Assembly: GCF_011065405.1 (NCBI RefSeq)
Contig: NZ_CP047056.1
Location: 2,130,747-2,194,746, forward strand
Direction of reading: 5' to 3'
Source: Succinivibrio dextrinosolvens
Lineage (GTDB): Bacteria > Pseudomonadota > Gammaproteobacteria > Enterobacterales > Succinivibrionaceae
DNA: 64,000 nt
Position numbers and translations under genes: made by a program. This document shows positions 25,050-33,799 of this stretch, piece after piece. The notes below the pieces were generated by a model. That model saw only the letters and a list, made by a program, of their open reading frames with translations. It was not told the DNA's origin and made no database searches. Numbering within the stretch: position 1 is the stretch's first letter; each line of letters begins with the position of its first letter.

Positions 25050-26534
25050 TTAGTCCTTAACATACTGATGTGTATATGATTTATCTCCATTAGCATCTCC
25101 GAAAAGAGAAATCTGGATACCTATTTCACGGTTTACTGGCATTGGTGGCAGTTCATTAGTGCGCTGTACATACATGCTCTTTATAAAAGGAGTATTCCAG
25201 GTCTTAGGATCAAGTTGCAGTACCTTTGCGCAGCATTCTGATACCAGATTTTTATGTGCACATTTTTCATAAAATGAAATGACTCCTTTACAGCTTCGAA
25301 GAGCATTGAATGCTGAGCCGTTTCGTGCCTTTCCCAGTTCAATTCTGCTTACACAGAAGCGGTACAGATTTTCGTCTCCGAGATTTTTACATTTCTCGAA
25401 AAGAGCTTTCTCATCAGGAATATATTCTTTATCACTCAGAATTTTCTGGTGAGCTTCAGGGCGATGCTCCATCAGAATAGTTGATCCACCGTCATGGTCT
25501 TTCCTTAAATGACGGGCAATCTCCACGCCTTCATGTTTAATGATTACATAGTCATTGGTTAGATAAACCTCAACCTGCTTCTTGATATACCTGTAATCAA
25601 CACTGTAAGTATGCCCCTCAATCGTCAGCAGGTAACTTCTAGGTACGGTTTTTATAATGGCATTGCCTTCAAATTCAGGAATAGTTGTTATTACTCTTGC
25701 TGCAGGCAGCTCATAGTTATGGAAAAGATAGCTGCGGGTTTTATCAATACTCTTGCGGAAAGGACCTTCATTGATTTCCTTTTCTACAAGCTCCATCAGG
25801 TGCTGACTGTGTTCGACTAAAGTCTTTACCTGAGTAAAGTCTGTTCTGTATTTTCTACACAGTTTCTCTGTTAAATTTACACTGTACTCCACGGCTGATT
25901 TGGCCTGAGGGTGATAAGGAGGCGCGGCGTCAATACATATGCCAAGGGATGCCATATACTTTTCGAATGCCGGATTGAGAACTACATCCTTGCCTACATG
26001 AGAGGTAACCCAGGCTTTAGTGTTATCACAGACGCAGAATAAAGGAGCACGATTTTTCCAGTGTCTAATGGCATTACCAAAAACTCTGCAGCTTTCAGCT
26101 GTACACTGAGAGGTAACAAACTCTGCATACATATAATAGCTTGCAGGCCAGACAACAACACAGCAGTTACAGGTCATTACTCCATTGTGGGTAATAACCT
26201 TAAAGGGATCACCAGAAAAATCAATTTCAACTTCTTCGCCATATTTGAAGTCCTGCGCAAAGTAAAAGTCATCAGCGGTGATTAGCTCATCTATTTCCCG
26301 CTGCAGTCGTTTATAAAAGTAAACCTTACTGAATGGCAGTGCACCGTAGCTTGCAGCGATACTAACGTATTCATCAAATACATCCTTAAGCTCCTGGTGT
26401 TTTTCAAGCATAACTTTGCCAATTTCCTTAAAGTCAGGATTAAATCTGCTGTTACGGTTGATAGTATTAGGTTTGGCATTAAGGCTTGGTTTTAAATCCG
26501 GGTAAAATTTTTCCAGTAAAACATGATCATTCAT
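25050..26534 (-). CDS. istA: IS21-type transposase IstA (5' end disrupted)
   Basis: The open frame has 494 codons. The rve core is complete: EVEIDFSGDPFK (Asp), VCDNTKAWVTSH (Asp) and HPQAKSAVEYSVNL (Glu). The Mu-like C-terminal region includes YTVDYRYIKKQ-type sequence (YSVDYRYIKKQVEVYLT). Its ATG lies in the middle of the expected N-terminal domain; the helix-turn-helix that IstA needs to bind its ends is encoded just upstream in a different frame (26535-26721). Two frame changes would rejoin it. The element may therefore be inactive, or IstA may be made by frameshifting. Confidence 0.8.
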   Translation of the reverse strand: MNDHVLLEKFYPDLKPSLNAKPNTINRNSRFNPDFKEIGKVMLEKHQELKDVFDEYVSIAASYGALPFSKVYFYKRLQREIDELITADDFYFAQDFKYGEEVEIDFSGDPFKVITHNGVMTCNCCVVVWPASYYMYAEFVTSQCTAESCRVFGNAIRHWKNRAPLFCVCDNTKAWVTSHVGKDVVLNPAFEKYMASLGICIDAAPPYHPQAKSAVEYSVNLTEKLCRKYRTDFTQVKTLVEHSQHLMELVEKEINEGPFRKSIDKTRSYLFHNYELPAARVITTIPEFEGNAIIKTVPRSYLLTIEGHTYSVDYRYIKKQVEVYLTNDYVIIKHEGVEIARHLRKDHDGGSTILMEHRPEAHQKILSDKEYIPDEKALFEKCKNLGDENLYRFCVSRIELGKARNGSAFNALRSCKGVISFYEKCAHKNLVSECCAKVLQLDPKTWNTPFIKSMYVQRTNELPPMPVNREIGIQISLFGDANGDKSYTHQYVKD

Positions 26535-26721
26535 CGCATTGATTACAGCAGGATCTTTTACCCTAAATCTGCAGCCCTGCTCAGAACTTTTCTGACCGTG
26601 TTTGTTGCAACTTCCGCTTTGCGAGCAATTCTACGTATTGAGGCCATATGAGTTAGCCCCAAACTGCATATTAGTCTTATGGTTGAACAGGAAGCTGTCT
26701 TTTATCTGAATTTTCGTTCAT
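26535..26721 (-). pseudogene. Displaced N-terminal segment of IstA
   Basis: An ATG at 26721 with GAGGATGTT upstream starts MNENSDKRQLPVQP and stops. Overlapping in another frame is a helix-turn-helix (ASIRRIARKAEVATNTVRKV) typical of the IstA N-terminus. The third frame then joins the main istA frame. Whether the two shifts are mutations or programmed cannot be told from the sequence. Confidence 0.6.
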
Positions 26722-26781
26722 AACATCCTCTCATTATTTGAAAAAACATCATCATCTGATGACAGAGAGGATTTTATGGGG

Positions 26782-27432
26782 TTAAGGATAACCTCCAATC
26801 CAAAGTGAGTCCATAATGTAGGAGATAACTCTAATGGGAGAACCTGCCTCTGTTAAAAGAAATTCTTTGCGTACATTTTCAAATCCTTCACAGGGATTCA
26901 TTCTTAACCTTGTTCTGCATTCAGCCAGATTGTATAAGGCTGATTTGACTCTTTTAAGAAATTGTCCAAGATGAATCCTCAGATAACGTGTACGTTTTGG
27001 ATGATCATACTCTGCACTGATAAGCGCATCTGATGCTGCGAGTGGAAGCTCATCAATAACTTCAGCATTCTGTATTTCTCGATTAGTAGCAATTAAAGTT
27101 TTGATGGTGTGGCGGCAGAAAGGAATAAGGAAGTCTGGAAGGATCCGGTGGTAATGGACTTTTCCATCGTAAAACAAGGCGACTTGAGGAATTTTGATAA
27201 TCTGAGGAATTCCATCAAAGTCGATATAGTGTCGTTTTCTGTATCTGCCCCCAAAATACTCAGCCTTAAACTCATTTCTTAGATGACTTATACCTGCATC
27301 GGTTAAACTGAAACAATATAATCCTGATTTAGGAGATCTAGTGATCCTGAAATAATTTTGTGGTAAAGTGAGCATGAGTGTTTGGTTGGCCTGTCGCGGT
27401 GTGGAAATTTGCAGACAGGTCAACCCCTCCAA
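26782..27432 (-). CDS. Unrecognised protein upstream of istA, possibly an IS accessory protein
   Basis: The 216 codons from a TTG have GGATACTTGGAGG upstream; a later start at Met-20 (MLTLPQNYF) is possible. The block IPQIIKIPQVALF... ILPDFLIPFCRH recalls the segment after the zinc ribbon in DUF6431-like proteins, including the first gene of the Mu-like transposon at 17274, but no cysteine pair is present. It is co-oriented with istA-istB and 61 bp ahead of the disrupted istA start. Membership of the IS21-like element is inferred from position. Confidence 0.45.
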   Translation of the reverse strand: MEGLTCLQISTPRQANQTLMLTLPQNYFRITRSPKSGLYCFSLTDAGISHLRNEFKAEYFGGRYRKRHYIDFDGIPQIIKIPQVALFYDGKVHYHRILPDFLIPFCRHTIKTLIATNREIQNAEVIDELPLAASDALISAEYDHPKRTRYLRIHLGQFLKRVKSALYNLAECRTRLRMNPCEGFENVRKEFLLTEAGSPIRVISYIMDSLWIGGYP

Positions 27433-27818
27433 GTATCCTCAATAAAACATCCCTATTTAAATCCCTTTTTTCATAATTTTCAAATAACTCTCAGATTGGT
27501 TATTACAGGATTTTTCTCCCAATTTTTCTTAACAACTTTTCACACAGGTTCTCTCCCGTTTTTTCTCCAGGTTGCCACCTAGGAAAAAACGAGGATAACC
27601 TATGGAAAAGTCTAAAAAATTGAGGGAAAATCCCCAAAAGGAAAAAAGATACATATATAGAAGTCTTCAAAAGAGGCTGTTAATAATGAAAATGGGAAGA
27701 GGAAATGGTGTATCAAGAATAACTTTATAGATGGTTCAAGATCTTCTTAAAAAATGTGCTCAGAGTATGTTTTGTTATGTGCGAGATTTAGGATACCACC
27801 CATTTTGAGGTAATTGAT
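27433..27818 (+). other. Intergenic region upstream of the CocE-like gene
   Basis: The left part is pyrimidine-rich with no clear signal. A 42-codon frame (27602-27730, MEKSKKLRENPQKEKRYIYR) has a GAGGATAACCT ribosome-binding site but no recognisable family; it may be a small gene or chance. GAGGTAATTGAT precedes the CocE start. The upstream end of the IS21-like element should lie in or near this region. Confidence 0.35.
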
Positions 27819-29720
27819 ATGACAAAAATACTAAAAACAGTATTGGCATCAACTATTTCTTTTGCTTTATGCAGTGAAGTGTCAGCAACAACTACAGTTA
27901 CAGAACTTCCCTATAAGATAGATAATCAGAAAGAAATAAAGGTTTTTTTTAGAAAAGGTCTCGATATCAATGCTGACAGAGCCCGTGGAGCAGAACTAAA
28001 GCAGGAAACACTTCTGTTAAAAAAAGGCAGTTTCAGACGTGACGGTGCAAAACCTTTACCTTGCGATATTGTTTTTGAAAAGGACGTTCCCGTAACACTA
28101 CGTGATGGAACTGTAATCTACGTTGACATCTTTCGACCAAATGATAATGAAAGACATCCATCTATAATGGCATGGAGCCCATATGGGAAGGAAATCGGAG
28201 GTCAGCATCTTGACGATGTTCCATTCAGATCTGGTGTTCCTCTGGATGCGACTTCTGGTCTAGAAAAATTTGAAGCTCCAGATCCTGCTTTCTGGGTTAA
28301 GTACGGTTATGTAATCATTAATCCTGACAGCAGGGGGGCATTTAATTCAGAAGGTAATCTGATTTACTGGGGCTCACAGATGGCTAGAGATGGCTATGAT
28401 ACCATTGAATGGGCAGCTACTCAGAAATGGAGTAACGGAAAAGTCGGTATGTCAGGAAATTCATGGCTTACTGTATCCCAATGGTTTATTGCTGGTGAAG
28501 AACCTCCTCACCTTGCTGCAATTGCTCCGTGGGAAGGATTTGTTGATCATTTCCGTGAAACAGCAAATAGAGGAGGTATCCCTAACCCTGTATTTCCTGA
28601 AGCTATTTTTGAAACCTTCGCAAGTCGCAACTTAATTGAAGATCAGCCTCGCATGATTGTTACTCATACTCTATTAGATGAGTATTGGCAGGATAAAATT
28701 GCAAAAGTTGAAAACATAAAAATTCCTGCATATGTTGTTGCTAGCTACACAAACCCTGTTCATACCCACGGTACATTCCGAGGTTTCAATCTGATTCAGA
28801 GCCAAAATAAATGGCTGAGAGTCCATAATACGAATGAGTGGTTTGACTATTATCAGCCTCAGAATATGGAAGATCTGAAACGATTCTTTGATCACTACCT
28901 GAAAGGAGAAAATAATGGATGGGAGAATACTCCAAAAGTTCGTCTGAGCATTCTTGATCCAGGACATGAGGATATAGTAAATAGAGTTGAAAATGAGTTC
29001 CCTCTGGCAAGAACATCCTATCAGAGACTATATTTATCTACTGACAGCAGACTTGTAACATCTAACCCTAAAGATAACAGAAAAGTATCGTATTATATAA
29101 ACTCAGATAAGCCTTCTGCAGAATTTACCTATACCTTTGACAAGGATACTGAAATAACAGGATACATGAAGCTTCATTTAAATGTTGAAGCTATGGGCTC
29201 AGATGATATGGAACTCCATGTAAGTGTACAGAAATTAAGTGCCGATGGCGATCCTATTCCAGATAGAATAACTGGTAATACAATTACAGCAGATGGCTAT
29301 TTGAGGGTCTCTCAGCGTGCAGTTGATGAAAAACTATCCTCTGACTATGAGCCAATTCTGCGACATGATCATGAAGATCTTTTACAACCAGGGGAAATTG
29401 TTCCTGTAGATATAGCAATTTGGCCTATGGGAATGAAGTACCATAAAGGTGAGAAACTATCGCTGAAAGTTGAAGCATATAATCCTCCTTCAAAGGACGA
29501 TGTTCCTCCTTTTGGAAGTGCTAAAATCTCAATTCCTCAGGAGCATTATACCTTTGACAAGGAGAAACCTGTGAACATGAAGACCATTGGAGGACATAAT
29601 GATGAAGTTGGAGCTCCTGACGATATTGTTTACGCTCCTGCTACTCGAAATAAAGGAAAGCATGTTCTTCATATTGGCGGTAATTATGAGAGTTATCTAG
29701 TCATACCAGTAATTAACTAG
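27819..29720 (+). CDS. Exported CocE/NonD-family alpha/beta hydrolase
   Basis: The protein has 633 residues. A Sec signal peptide (VLASTISFALCSEVSA) ends near residue 23. The X-Pro dipeptidyl-peptidase S15-type hydrolase domain shows GTVIYVDIFRPND, the oxyanion region, and a nucleophile elbow GMSGNSWLTVSQW near 210. Catalytic partners are probably in the NPVHTHGTFRGF region. The C-terminal jelly-roll (X-Pro C-terminal) domain spans about 390-630. The family hydrolyses esters or acyl-amide bonds; the substrate is unknown. The separated LysR gene is a candidate regulator. The length and frame are intact. Confidence 0.85.
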   Translation: MTKILKTVLASTISFALCSEVSATTTVTELPYKIDNQKEIKVFFRKGLDINADRARGAELKQETLLLKKGSFRRDGAKPLPCDIVFEKDVPVTLRDGTVIYVDIFRPNDNERHPSIMAWSPYGKEIGGQHLDDVPFRSGVPLDATSGLEKFEAPDPAFWVKYGYVIINPDSRGAFNSEGNLIYWGSQMARDGYDTIEWAATQKWSNGKVGMSGNSWLTVSQWFIAGEEPPHLAAIAPWEGFVDHFRETANRGGIPNPVFPEAIFETFASRNLIEDQPRMIVTHTLLDEYWQDKIAKVENIKIPAYVVASYTNPVHTHGTFRGFNLIQSQNKWLRVHNTNEWFDYYQPQNMEDLKRFFDHYLKGENNGWENTPKVRLSILDPGHEDIVNRVENEFPLARTSYQRLYLSTDSRLVTSNPKDNRKVSYYINSDKPSAEFTYTFDKDTEITGYMKLHLNVEAMGSDDMELHVSVQKLSADGDPIPDRITGNTITADGYLRVSQRAVDEKLSSDYEPILRHDHEDLLQPGEIVPVDIAIWPMGMKYHKGEKLSLKVEAYNPPSKDDVPPFGSAKISIPQEHYTFDKEKPVNMKTIGGHNDEVGAPDDIVYAPATRNKGKHVLHIGGNYESYLVIPVIN

Positions 29721-29775
29721 ACAATACCTAGAATCGATTAATAATTGTCGAAGCTTAGGTCATTTTTCGTCAATT

Positions 29776-29812
29776 AGAGACTAGATCAAATAAGCTCTCA
29801 GATCTAGTCTCT
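29776..29812 (+). terminator. Hairpin terminator after the hydrolase gene
   Basis: Perfect 12-bp arms AGAGACTAGATC and GATCTAGTCTCT lie 55 bp after the stop. There is no long T-run, so it may also be a recombination scar. Confidence 0.5.
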
Positions 29813-29819
29813 ATACATA

Positions 29820-30032
29820 GAGGTGCTAAGACGCATTGTAGCTACCCCCCCTGTCGCAGTGTTATAGATGTTCGAAAAAGGAAATTCTGTAAAAGCATTT
29901 AATAGCTAGATGATCGCATAATTTATCATCTGTTATAACATCTAATGATTTAATGTCATTCCAAATTGCCAAATATTGACTCCAAAGTGCCAAAATTCTT
30001 AGCCTGGCAATTTAAAATAAGTTTTGACTTTA
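29820..30032. other. Non-coding stretch with a possible AlbA-gene tail relic
   Basis: No intact gene is seen. Just before the conserved spacer, codons at about 30003-30017 read W-Q-F-K-I. Each AlbA gene in this window ends with a similar W-x-(I/L) motif shortly before the same spacer. This suggests that an earlier cassette gene was deleted here. Confidence 0.35.
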
Positions 30033-30411
30033 CTTGTGGAAAACTCGGTGGAATATAGAGCGCAAAAACGTTTTTAGTTTATATTTTTTTTCATTGTTTT
30101 TTCGTTTCTGATTTATATTGAGTTATCACTTAAGAATGATAAAAAATAGAAATATTCTTTTTATTTATTAAGTGGTTATCTGAATGGCTTGTGAGAATGG
30201 TGATTTCACGTTTTTAATTTTTATGCATTTTTAATTTATATTTCTCAAGAGAACCGCAATGAATAAGAGGTTAATATTGTGTATTTTTGTAGTCGATAGA
30301 ATATCCTAGCTAATCGAGATTTTAGCGTTGTGTCCATCTCTTCTGGAGCTAAAATGGACACGAAAAAATAACTTATTGATTATCCGTAATAAAAAAATGA
30401 TGAATAGTTCT
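30033..30411. repeat. Conserved cassette spacer (uninterrupted copy)
   Basis: The order is: CTTGTGGAAAACTCGGTGGA, iteron-like ACGTTTTTAATTTTTATG, TTTCTCAAGAGAACCGCAAT, AGAGGTTAATATTGTGTA, a perfect stem GTGTCCAT/ATGGACAC (about 30331-30361), and AATAACTTATTGATTATCC. It corresponds to 16779-17028 joined to 21269-21440. Confidence 0.7.
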
Positions 30412-30464
30412 TTCCTTCGCACCAATCTTTAAACGAAACAGGCCGTCAGATGACTGCTTTTTTT
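30412..30464 (+). ncRNA. Candidate small structured RNA or leader (second full copy)
   Basis: TTCCTTCGCACCAATC is followed by CGAA-paired bases, ACAG, a stem around GTCAGATGAC and seven Ts, in exact register with 15182-15234. The outer pairs of the second stem are weaker here (GCC against TGC). Confidence 0.5.
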
Positions 30465-30623
30465 GTATCTGAATTTCCTGAATTATGACTCTTGTCTGAA
30501 TAAGAGTTTGTCTTCCTCACATGGCAATTTAAGACTTGCTATAATGTTTGCAAGTTATAAATATTATCTGACATTAATTTTGAATTAATCTTTTGAATAA
30601 AAAGTGTTTTAGGGTTTTACTTG

Positions 30624-32228
30624 ATGAATATTAAAGACCTTGTTGGCGAAACATCTGAATACGATAAAAAACAGGCTCTTGAAACTAAAAGACCAAAGAG
30701 CTGGCTGAAGAGTGTTAGTGCTTTTGCCAATACCTTTGGAGGAAAACTAATCTTCGGCATATCTGATGATGACGAAATTGTTGGTTTGGCTGATGCAAAA
30801 AGAGATTCAGAGATAATAAGTGAAACAATAAAGACTCGCATAGATCCAATACCAATGTTTAAACTGGATCATCAAAAGGTTGATAATAAAGAGCTGATAA
30901 TAGTTGAAGTTATGAAAGGCACTTTAACTCCATACTACTATTCAGGTGATGGACAGTTGGTCGCTTTTGTTCGTATTGGAAATGAAAGCGTACATGCAAA
31001 TTCTCTTCAACTTCGAGAGCTGGTTATTCGTGGAAATGCTCAGAGTTACGATAGTCTTCCTTCTCGTTATAAGTTTGAGGATATGGCTTTTTCTAAGTTA
31101 CGCTCTGTTTATTTGCAGCGAACAGGATTGTCTTTTACTGAAGCGGATTTCGTTTCTTTTGGTATTGTTGATAGTAATGGCAATCTTACAAATGCAGGTG
31201 CACTTCTTGCCGATGAATCTCCAATTAGACATTCAAGAGTATTTTGCACAAGATGGAATGGATTAACAAAAGCCTCAGGACTTGTTGATGCTATCGATGA
31301 TGAAGAGCATTCAGGCGGTTTAATATCCTTGTATCAAGATTCTTTAAATTTCATTATGCGTCACAACAGAAAGGCATGGAGAAAAGTTCCTGACGGAAGA
31401 ATTGAGTATCCTGATTATCCTGAGAGAGCAGTTTCAGAAGGTCTTGTAAATGCGCTTATCCATAGAGATTATTTGGATATTAGTAGTGAAGTTCATATAG
31501 ATATTTTTGATGATCGTTTAGAGATTTATTCTCCAGGAGGAATGGTTGATGGTTCCTCTCTTGAAGGAAAAGATCTAATGTCTATATCTTCTAGGAGACG
31601 TAATCCTGTACTAGCCGATATTTTCAGTAGATTAAAGCTGATGGAACGTCGTGGAAGTGGTTTCAGGAAGATTATTGAGGATTATGATTTTCAGGAAAAT
31701 ACAACTAAGGATTTAATGCCTAAATTTATTGTAAAGAATAATGACTTTATTCTTACGTTGTATAACTTAAATTATCTTGAGCGACATTTAAATTCTCAAA
31801 ATGTCGCTCAAGGTGTCGCTCAAGAAAATGGCGTTGGAATGCGGGTTAATGAAAGTTTAGGACCTGTTTTAAATCAGACTCCTGCGAAAATTGTCGCTCA
31901 AGGCGAACTAAAAAATGTCGCTCAAGAAAATGGCGTTGGAATGCGGATTAATGAAAGTTTAGGACCTGTTTTAAATCAGACTTCTTCGCAAAATGTCGCT
32001 CAAGGCGAACAAAAAAATGTCGCTCAAGGTGAGGGTCAAAATAATACGCGTAGCAAGTACGAAGAAATTATCTTAATGTTAGTAAAAACCAACAACAAGA
32101 TAACCAGAGAGCAAATGGCTCAGGCATTAGGTGTTAGCACAAAAACAGTTGAGAGAGAAATTAGTAAAATATCAAAGTTATCGTTCGCAGGTAGTGGATA
32201 CAGCGGACATTGGGAAATAAAGGAATAG
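30624..32228 (+). CDS. Schlafen/AlbA-domain ATP-binding transcriptional regulator (copy 3)
   Basis: The protein has 534 residues from the ATG at 30624, with AGGG upstream. An AlbA_2 domain covers about 12-125 (SWLKSVSAFANTFGGKLIFG, then AFVRIGNESV). The divergent ATPase domain has NALIHRDYLDISSEVHIDIF near 275 and ERRGSGFRKI near 340. A long linker (about 390-475) contains six VAQ motifs in a 102-bp tandem duplication. The C-terminal winged helix is ITREQMAQALGVSTKTVERE and the protein ends GHWEIKE. It has its own spacer, double-hairpin leader and TATAAT box, like copy 2. The target is unknown. Confidence 0.8.
   Translation: MNIKDLVGETSEYDKKQALETKRPKSWLKSVSAFANTFGGKLIFGISDDDEIVGLADAKRDSEIISETIKTRIDPIPMFKLDHQKVDNKELIIVEVMKGTLTPYYYSGDGQLVAFVRIGNESVHANSLQLRELVIRGNAQSYDSLPSRYKFEDMAFSKLRSVYLQRTGLSFTEADFVSFGIVDSNGNLTNAGALLADESPIRHSRVFCTRWNGLTKASGLVDAIDDEEHSGGLISLYQDSLNFIMRHNRKAWRKVPDGRIEYPDYPERAVSEGLVNALIHRDYLDISSEVHIDIFDDRLEIYSPGGMVDGSSLEGKDLMSISSRRRNPVLADIFSRLKLMERRGSGFRKIIEDYDFQENTTKDLMPKFIVKNNDFILTLYNLNYLERHLNSQNVAQGVAQENGVGMRVNESLGPVLNQTPAKIVAQGELKNVAQENGVGMRINESLGPVLNQTSSQNVAQGEQKNVAQGEGQNNTRSKYEEIILMLVKTNNKITREQMAQALGVSTKTVEREISKISKLSFAGSGYSGHWEIKE
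31815..32018 (+). repeat. Two tandem 102-bp repeats in the AlbA copy 3 linker
   Basis: GTCGCTCAAGAAAATGGCGT starts at 31815 and again at 31917; the copies differ at a few bases and each encodes 34 residues in frame (VAQENGVGM to VAQGELKN-like). A third partial unit follows. Slippage or recombination would change the linker length without shifting the frame. Confidence 0.8.
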
Positions 32229-32441
32229 TACTGTTTTATTCTTTTTCTTATTACATACATAATAGGACAATGCTCATTTAGAGTCTTCAGATGAAGAGCG
32301 TAGTTACGAGACAATAGATCGTAACTACGAAATAATTACCAATTGTTTTTTATTATAGAGTTTTTGCTCATTCCTCCATCCCGAATAAAGTATCAGACAT
32401 TATAGTTATTAGTTGAGAAATATTGCTGCGCCTTTACATTC
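32229..32441. other. Non-coding spacer after AlbA copy 3
   Basis: No gene or strong signal is seen. An inverted element GTAGTTACGAGACAATAGAT followed by CGTAACTACG (about 32300-32332) may act as a terminator. Confidence 0.4.
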
Positions 32442-32776
32442 TTAGGTTTTATACAAGAAACAAAATTTGTTGCGAAAGTAAACATGGGTGTTTTCACCAC
32501 TGAATTCGACTTTTATCGTACTGCGATCATCGAGTATTTCTTCTTTTATTACTGGATAAATTTGCGGTTTAATTGATTCATATACAGTCCTGGAAACATC
32601 TCTTAGCGATGATTCAGATACATCCTGTCCAATCACGTCTCCATTTTGTTTTACGCCAAAGTATATTGTCCCGACACCGTGTTTATTTAAGATTGCTGCA
32701 TCGACACCATTGCTTCCCTGATTTCGCCGGTAGTCTTTTTAAATTCCAGCATTTCTGTTTCTTTTCCTAAATTCAC
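32442..32776 (-). pseudogene. AlbA-domain fragment with frameshift
   Basis: From a GTG at 32776 (GAGGATAAAGCC upstream) the codons give NLGKETEMLEFKKTTGE, matching the start of AlbA copy 2. A one-base shift near 32700 breaks the frame, after which AILNKHGVGTIYFGVKQNG and GQDVSESSLRDVSRTVYESI follow. The ATPase and winged-helix domains are absent. It is a decayed fourth member of the family, on the opposite strand. Confidence 0.75.
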
Positions 32777-32949
32777 GGCTTTATCCTCAAATTATCCAAC
32801 TAATAGAATCATACAATACAAGTGACATTAGAAGTGACAAAAAAAATGTCACTTCTATAAGTAAGGGCAAACGTGGTGAGTGAATCATGTATAATTTATG
32901 ATGATTTCCACCTACATTCCCCATTAAATATTAACCTTTGGTACAAATT

Positions 32950-33164
32950 GTTGAGAATTAAATCGAGATCCGTTCAATTTTCAATCGGAGATCCTATTTG
33001 GCTTTTTTACAAAAGGCTCTTAATTTGTATATAACTAAATAGGATATCTTTTGGATTTTATTACCTTTATTGATAATTAGTATTTACAAAAATTAACAGT
33101 TTTGCATTAAATTCAACTCGGATCTTCTATTGAGAAAAACCGGATCAAAATTTTAATTCCCTAC
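32950..33164. mobile_element. 215-bp MITE-like insertion with inverted ends
   Basis: Comparison with the first higBA locus shows a 215-bp insertion bounded by a 7-bp duplication ACAAATT (32943-32949 and 33165-33171). The ends are imperfect inverted repeats of about 45 bp: GTTGAGAATTAAATCGAGAT on the left and, reversed, GTAGGGAATTAAAATTTTGA on the right, both with internal GATCCG and AGATCC blocks. There is no coding capacity. It removed the last five codons of higA and supplied a TAG. Confidence 0.8.
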
Positions 33165-33433
33165 ACAAATTCAATCTTAAGTGTTCTTCCCATGGCATCA
33201 GCTAGTTTTCTAAGTAAAGCAACGCTTGGGTTTCTTGTTCCATTCTCTAATCTAGAAATATCTGCCTGACTAATGCCTGACTTTAAAGATAGTTCTTTCT
33301 GTGTTAGGCCGGCATCATGTCTAGCCTTCATTAAAGCTTTTGTTATCTCCATTTCTGGCTGGAGAGATTCGTATTCCTTTTTGAACTCTTCATCTTGTAA
33401 AAGTTCATTTGTTAATTCTTCCAAGTCAGTCAT
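33161..33433 (-). CDS. higA: HigA-type antitoxin, second copy, shortened by MITE
   Basis: The protein has 90 residues, almost identical to the antitoxin at 2968 with three substitutions visible near the N-terminus and helix-turn-helix (EEF for KEF, LKS for VKS). It ends at KIEFV because the MITE-like insertion provides the stop in place of PKVNI. The helix-turn-helix LTQKELSLKSGISQADISRL is intact. Its toxin gene is destroyed, so it would be an orphan antitoxin that could still neutralise or repress the intact locus. Its promoter lies beyond the IS, so expression may depend on readthrough. Confidence 0.82.
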   Translation of the reverse strand: MTDLEELTNELLQDEEFKKEYESLQPEMEITKALMKARHDAGLTQKELSLKSGISQADISRLENGTRNPSVALLRKLADAMGRTLKIEFV

Positions 33434-33799
33434 TTATATATCGCTCTCTTGTTGAAAAATAAATTTGTCTTCTTTCTTTTGCCAAAGCAATTTCATTAGG
33501 CGGAGTTTTTCTCGTTTTTTTTACAAAACCATTTGTTGCAACTATGATTTTGTCTCTGTCAAAGAAATATAGAATTCTTACTATATTTCCGCCTTTGATT
33601 GTTCTTAGTTCAAAAATACCATCATCGAGAGGTTTACTTAAACCTAGGATAAATATAAAAGTAACACTATAGTCACATTTTATCAATAACTTTGCTTATT
33701 GATTGTTCTTTAACAGTAAAATGCCTAGATATTCCTGCTTTATATATATTATAATAGCACTATATAGTGTTATGTAATCTTTAAAACAAGGTATTTTGT

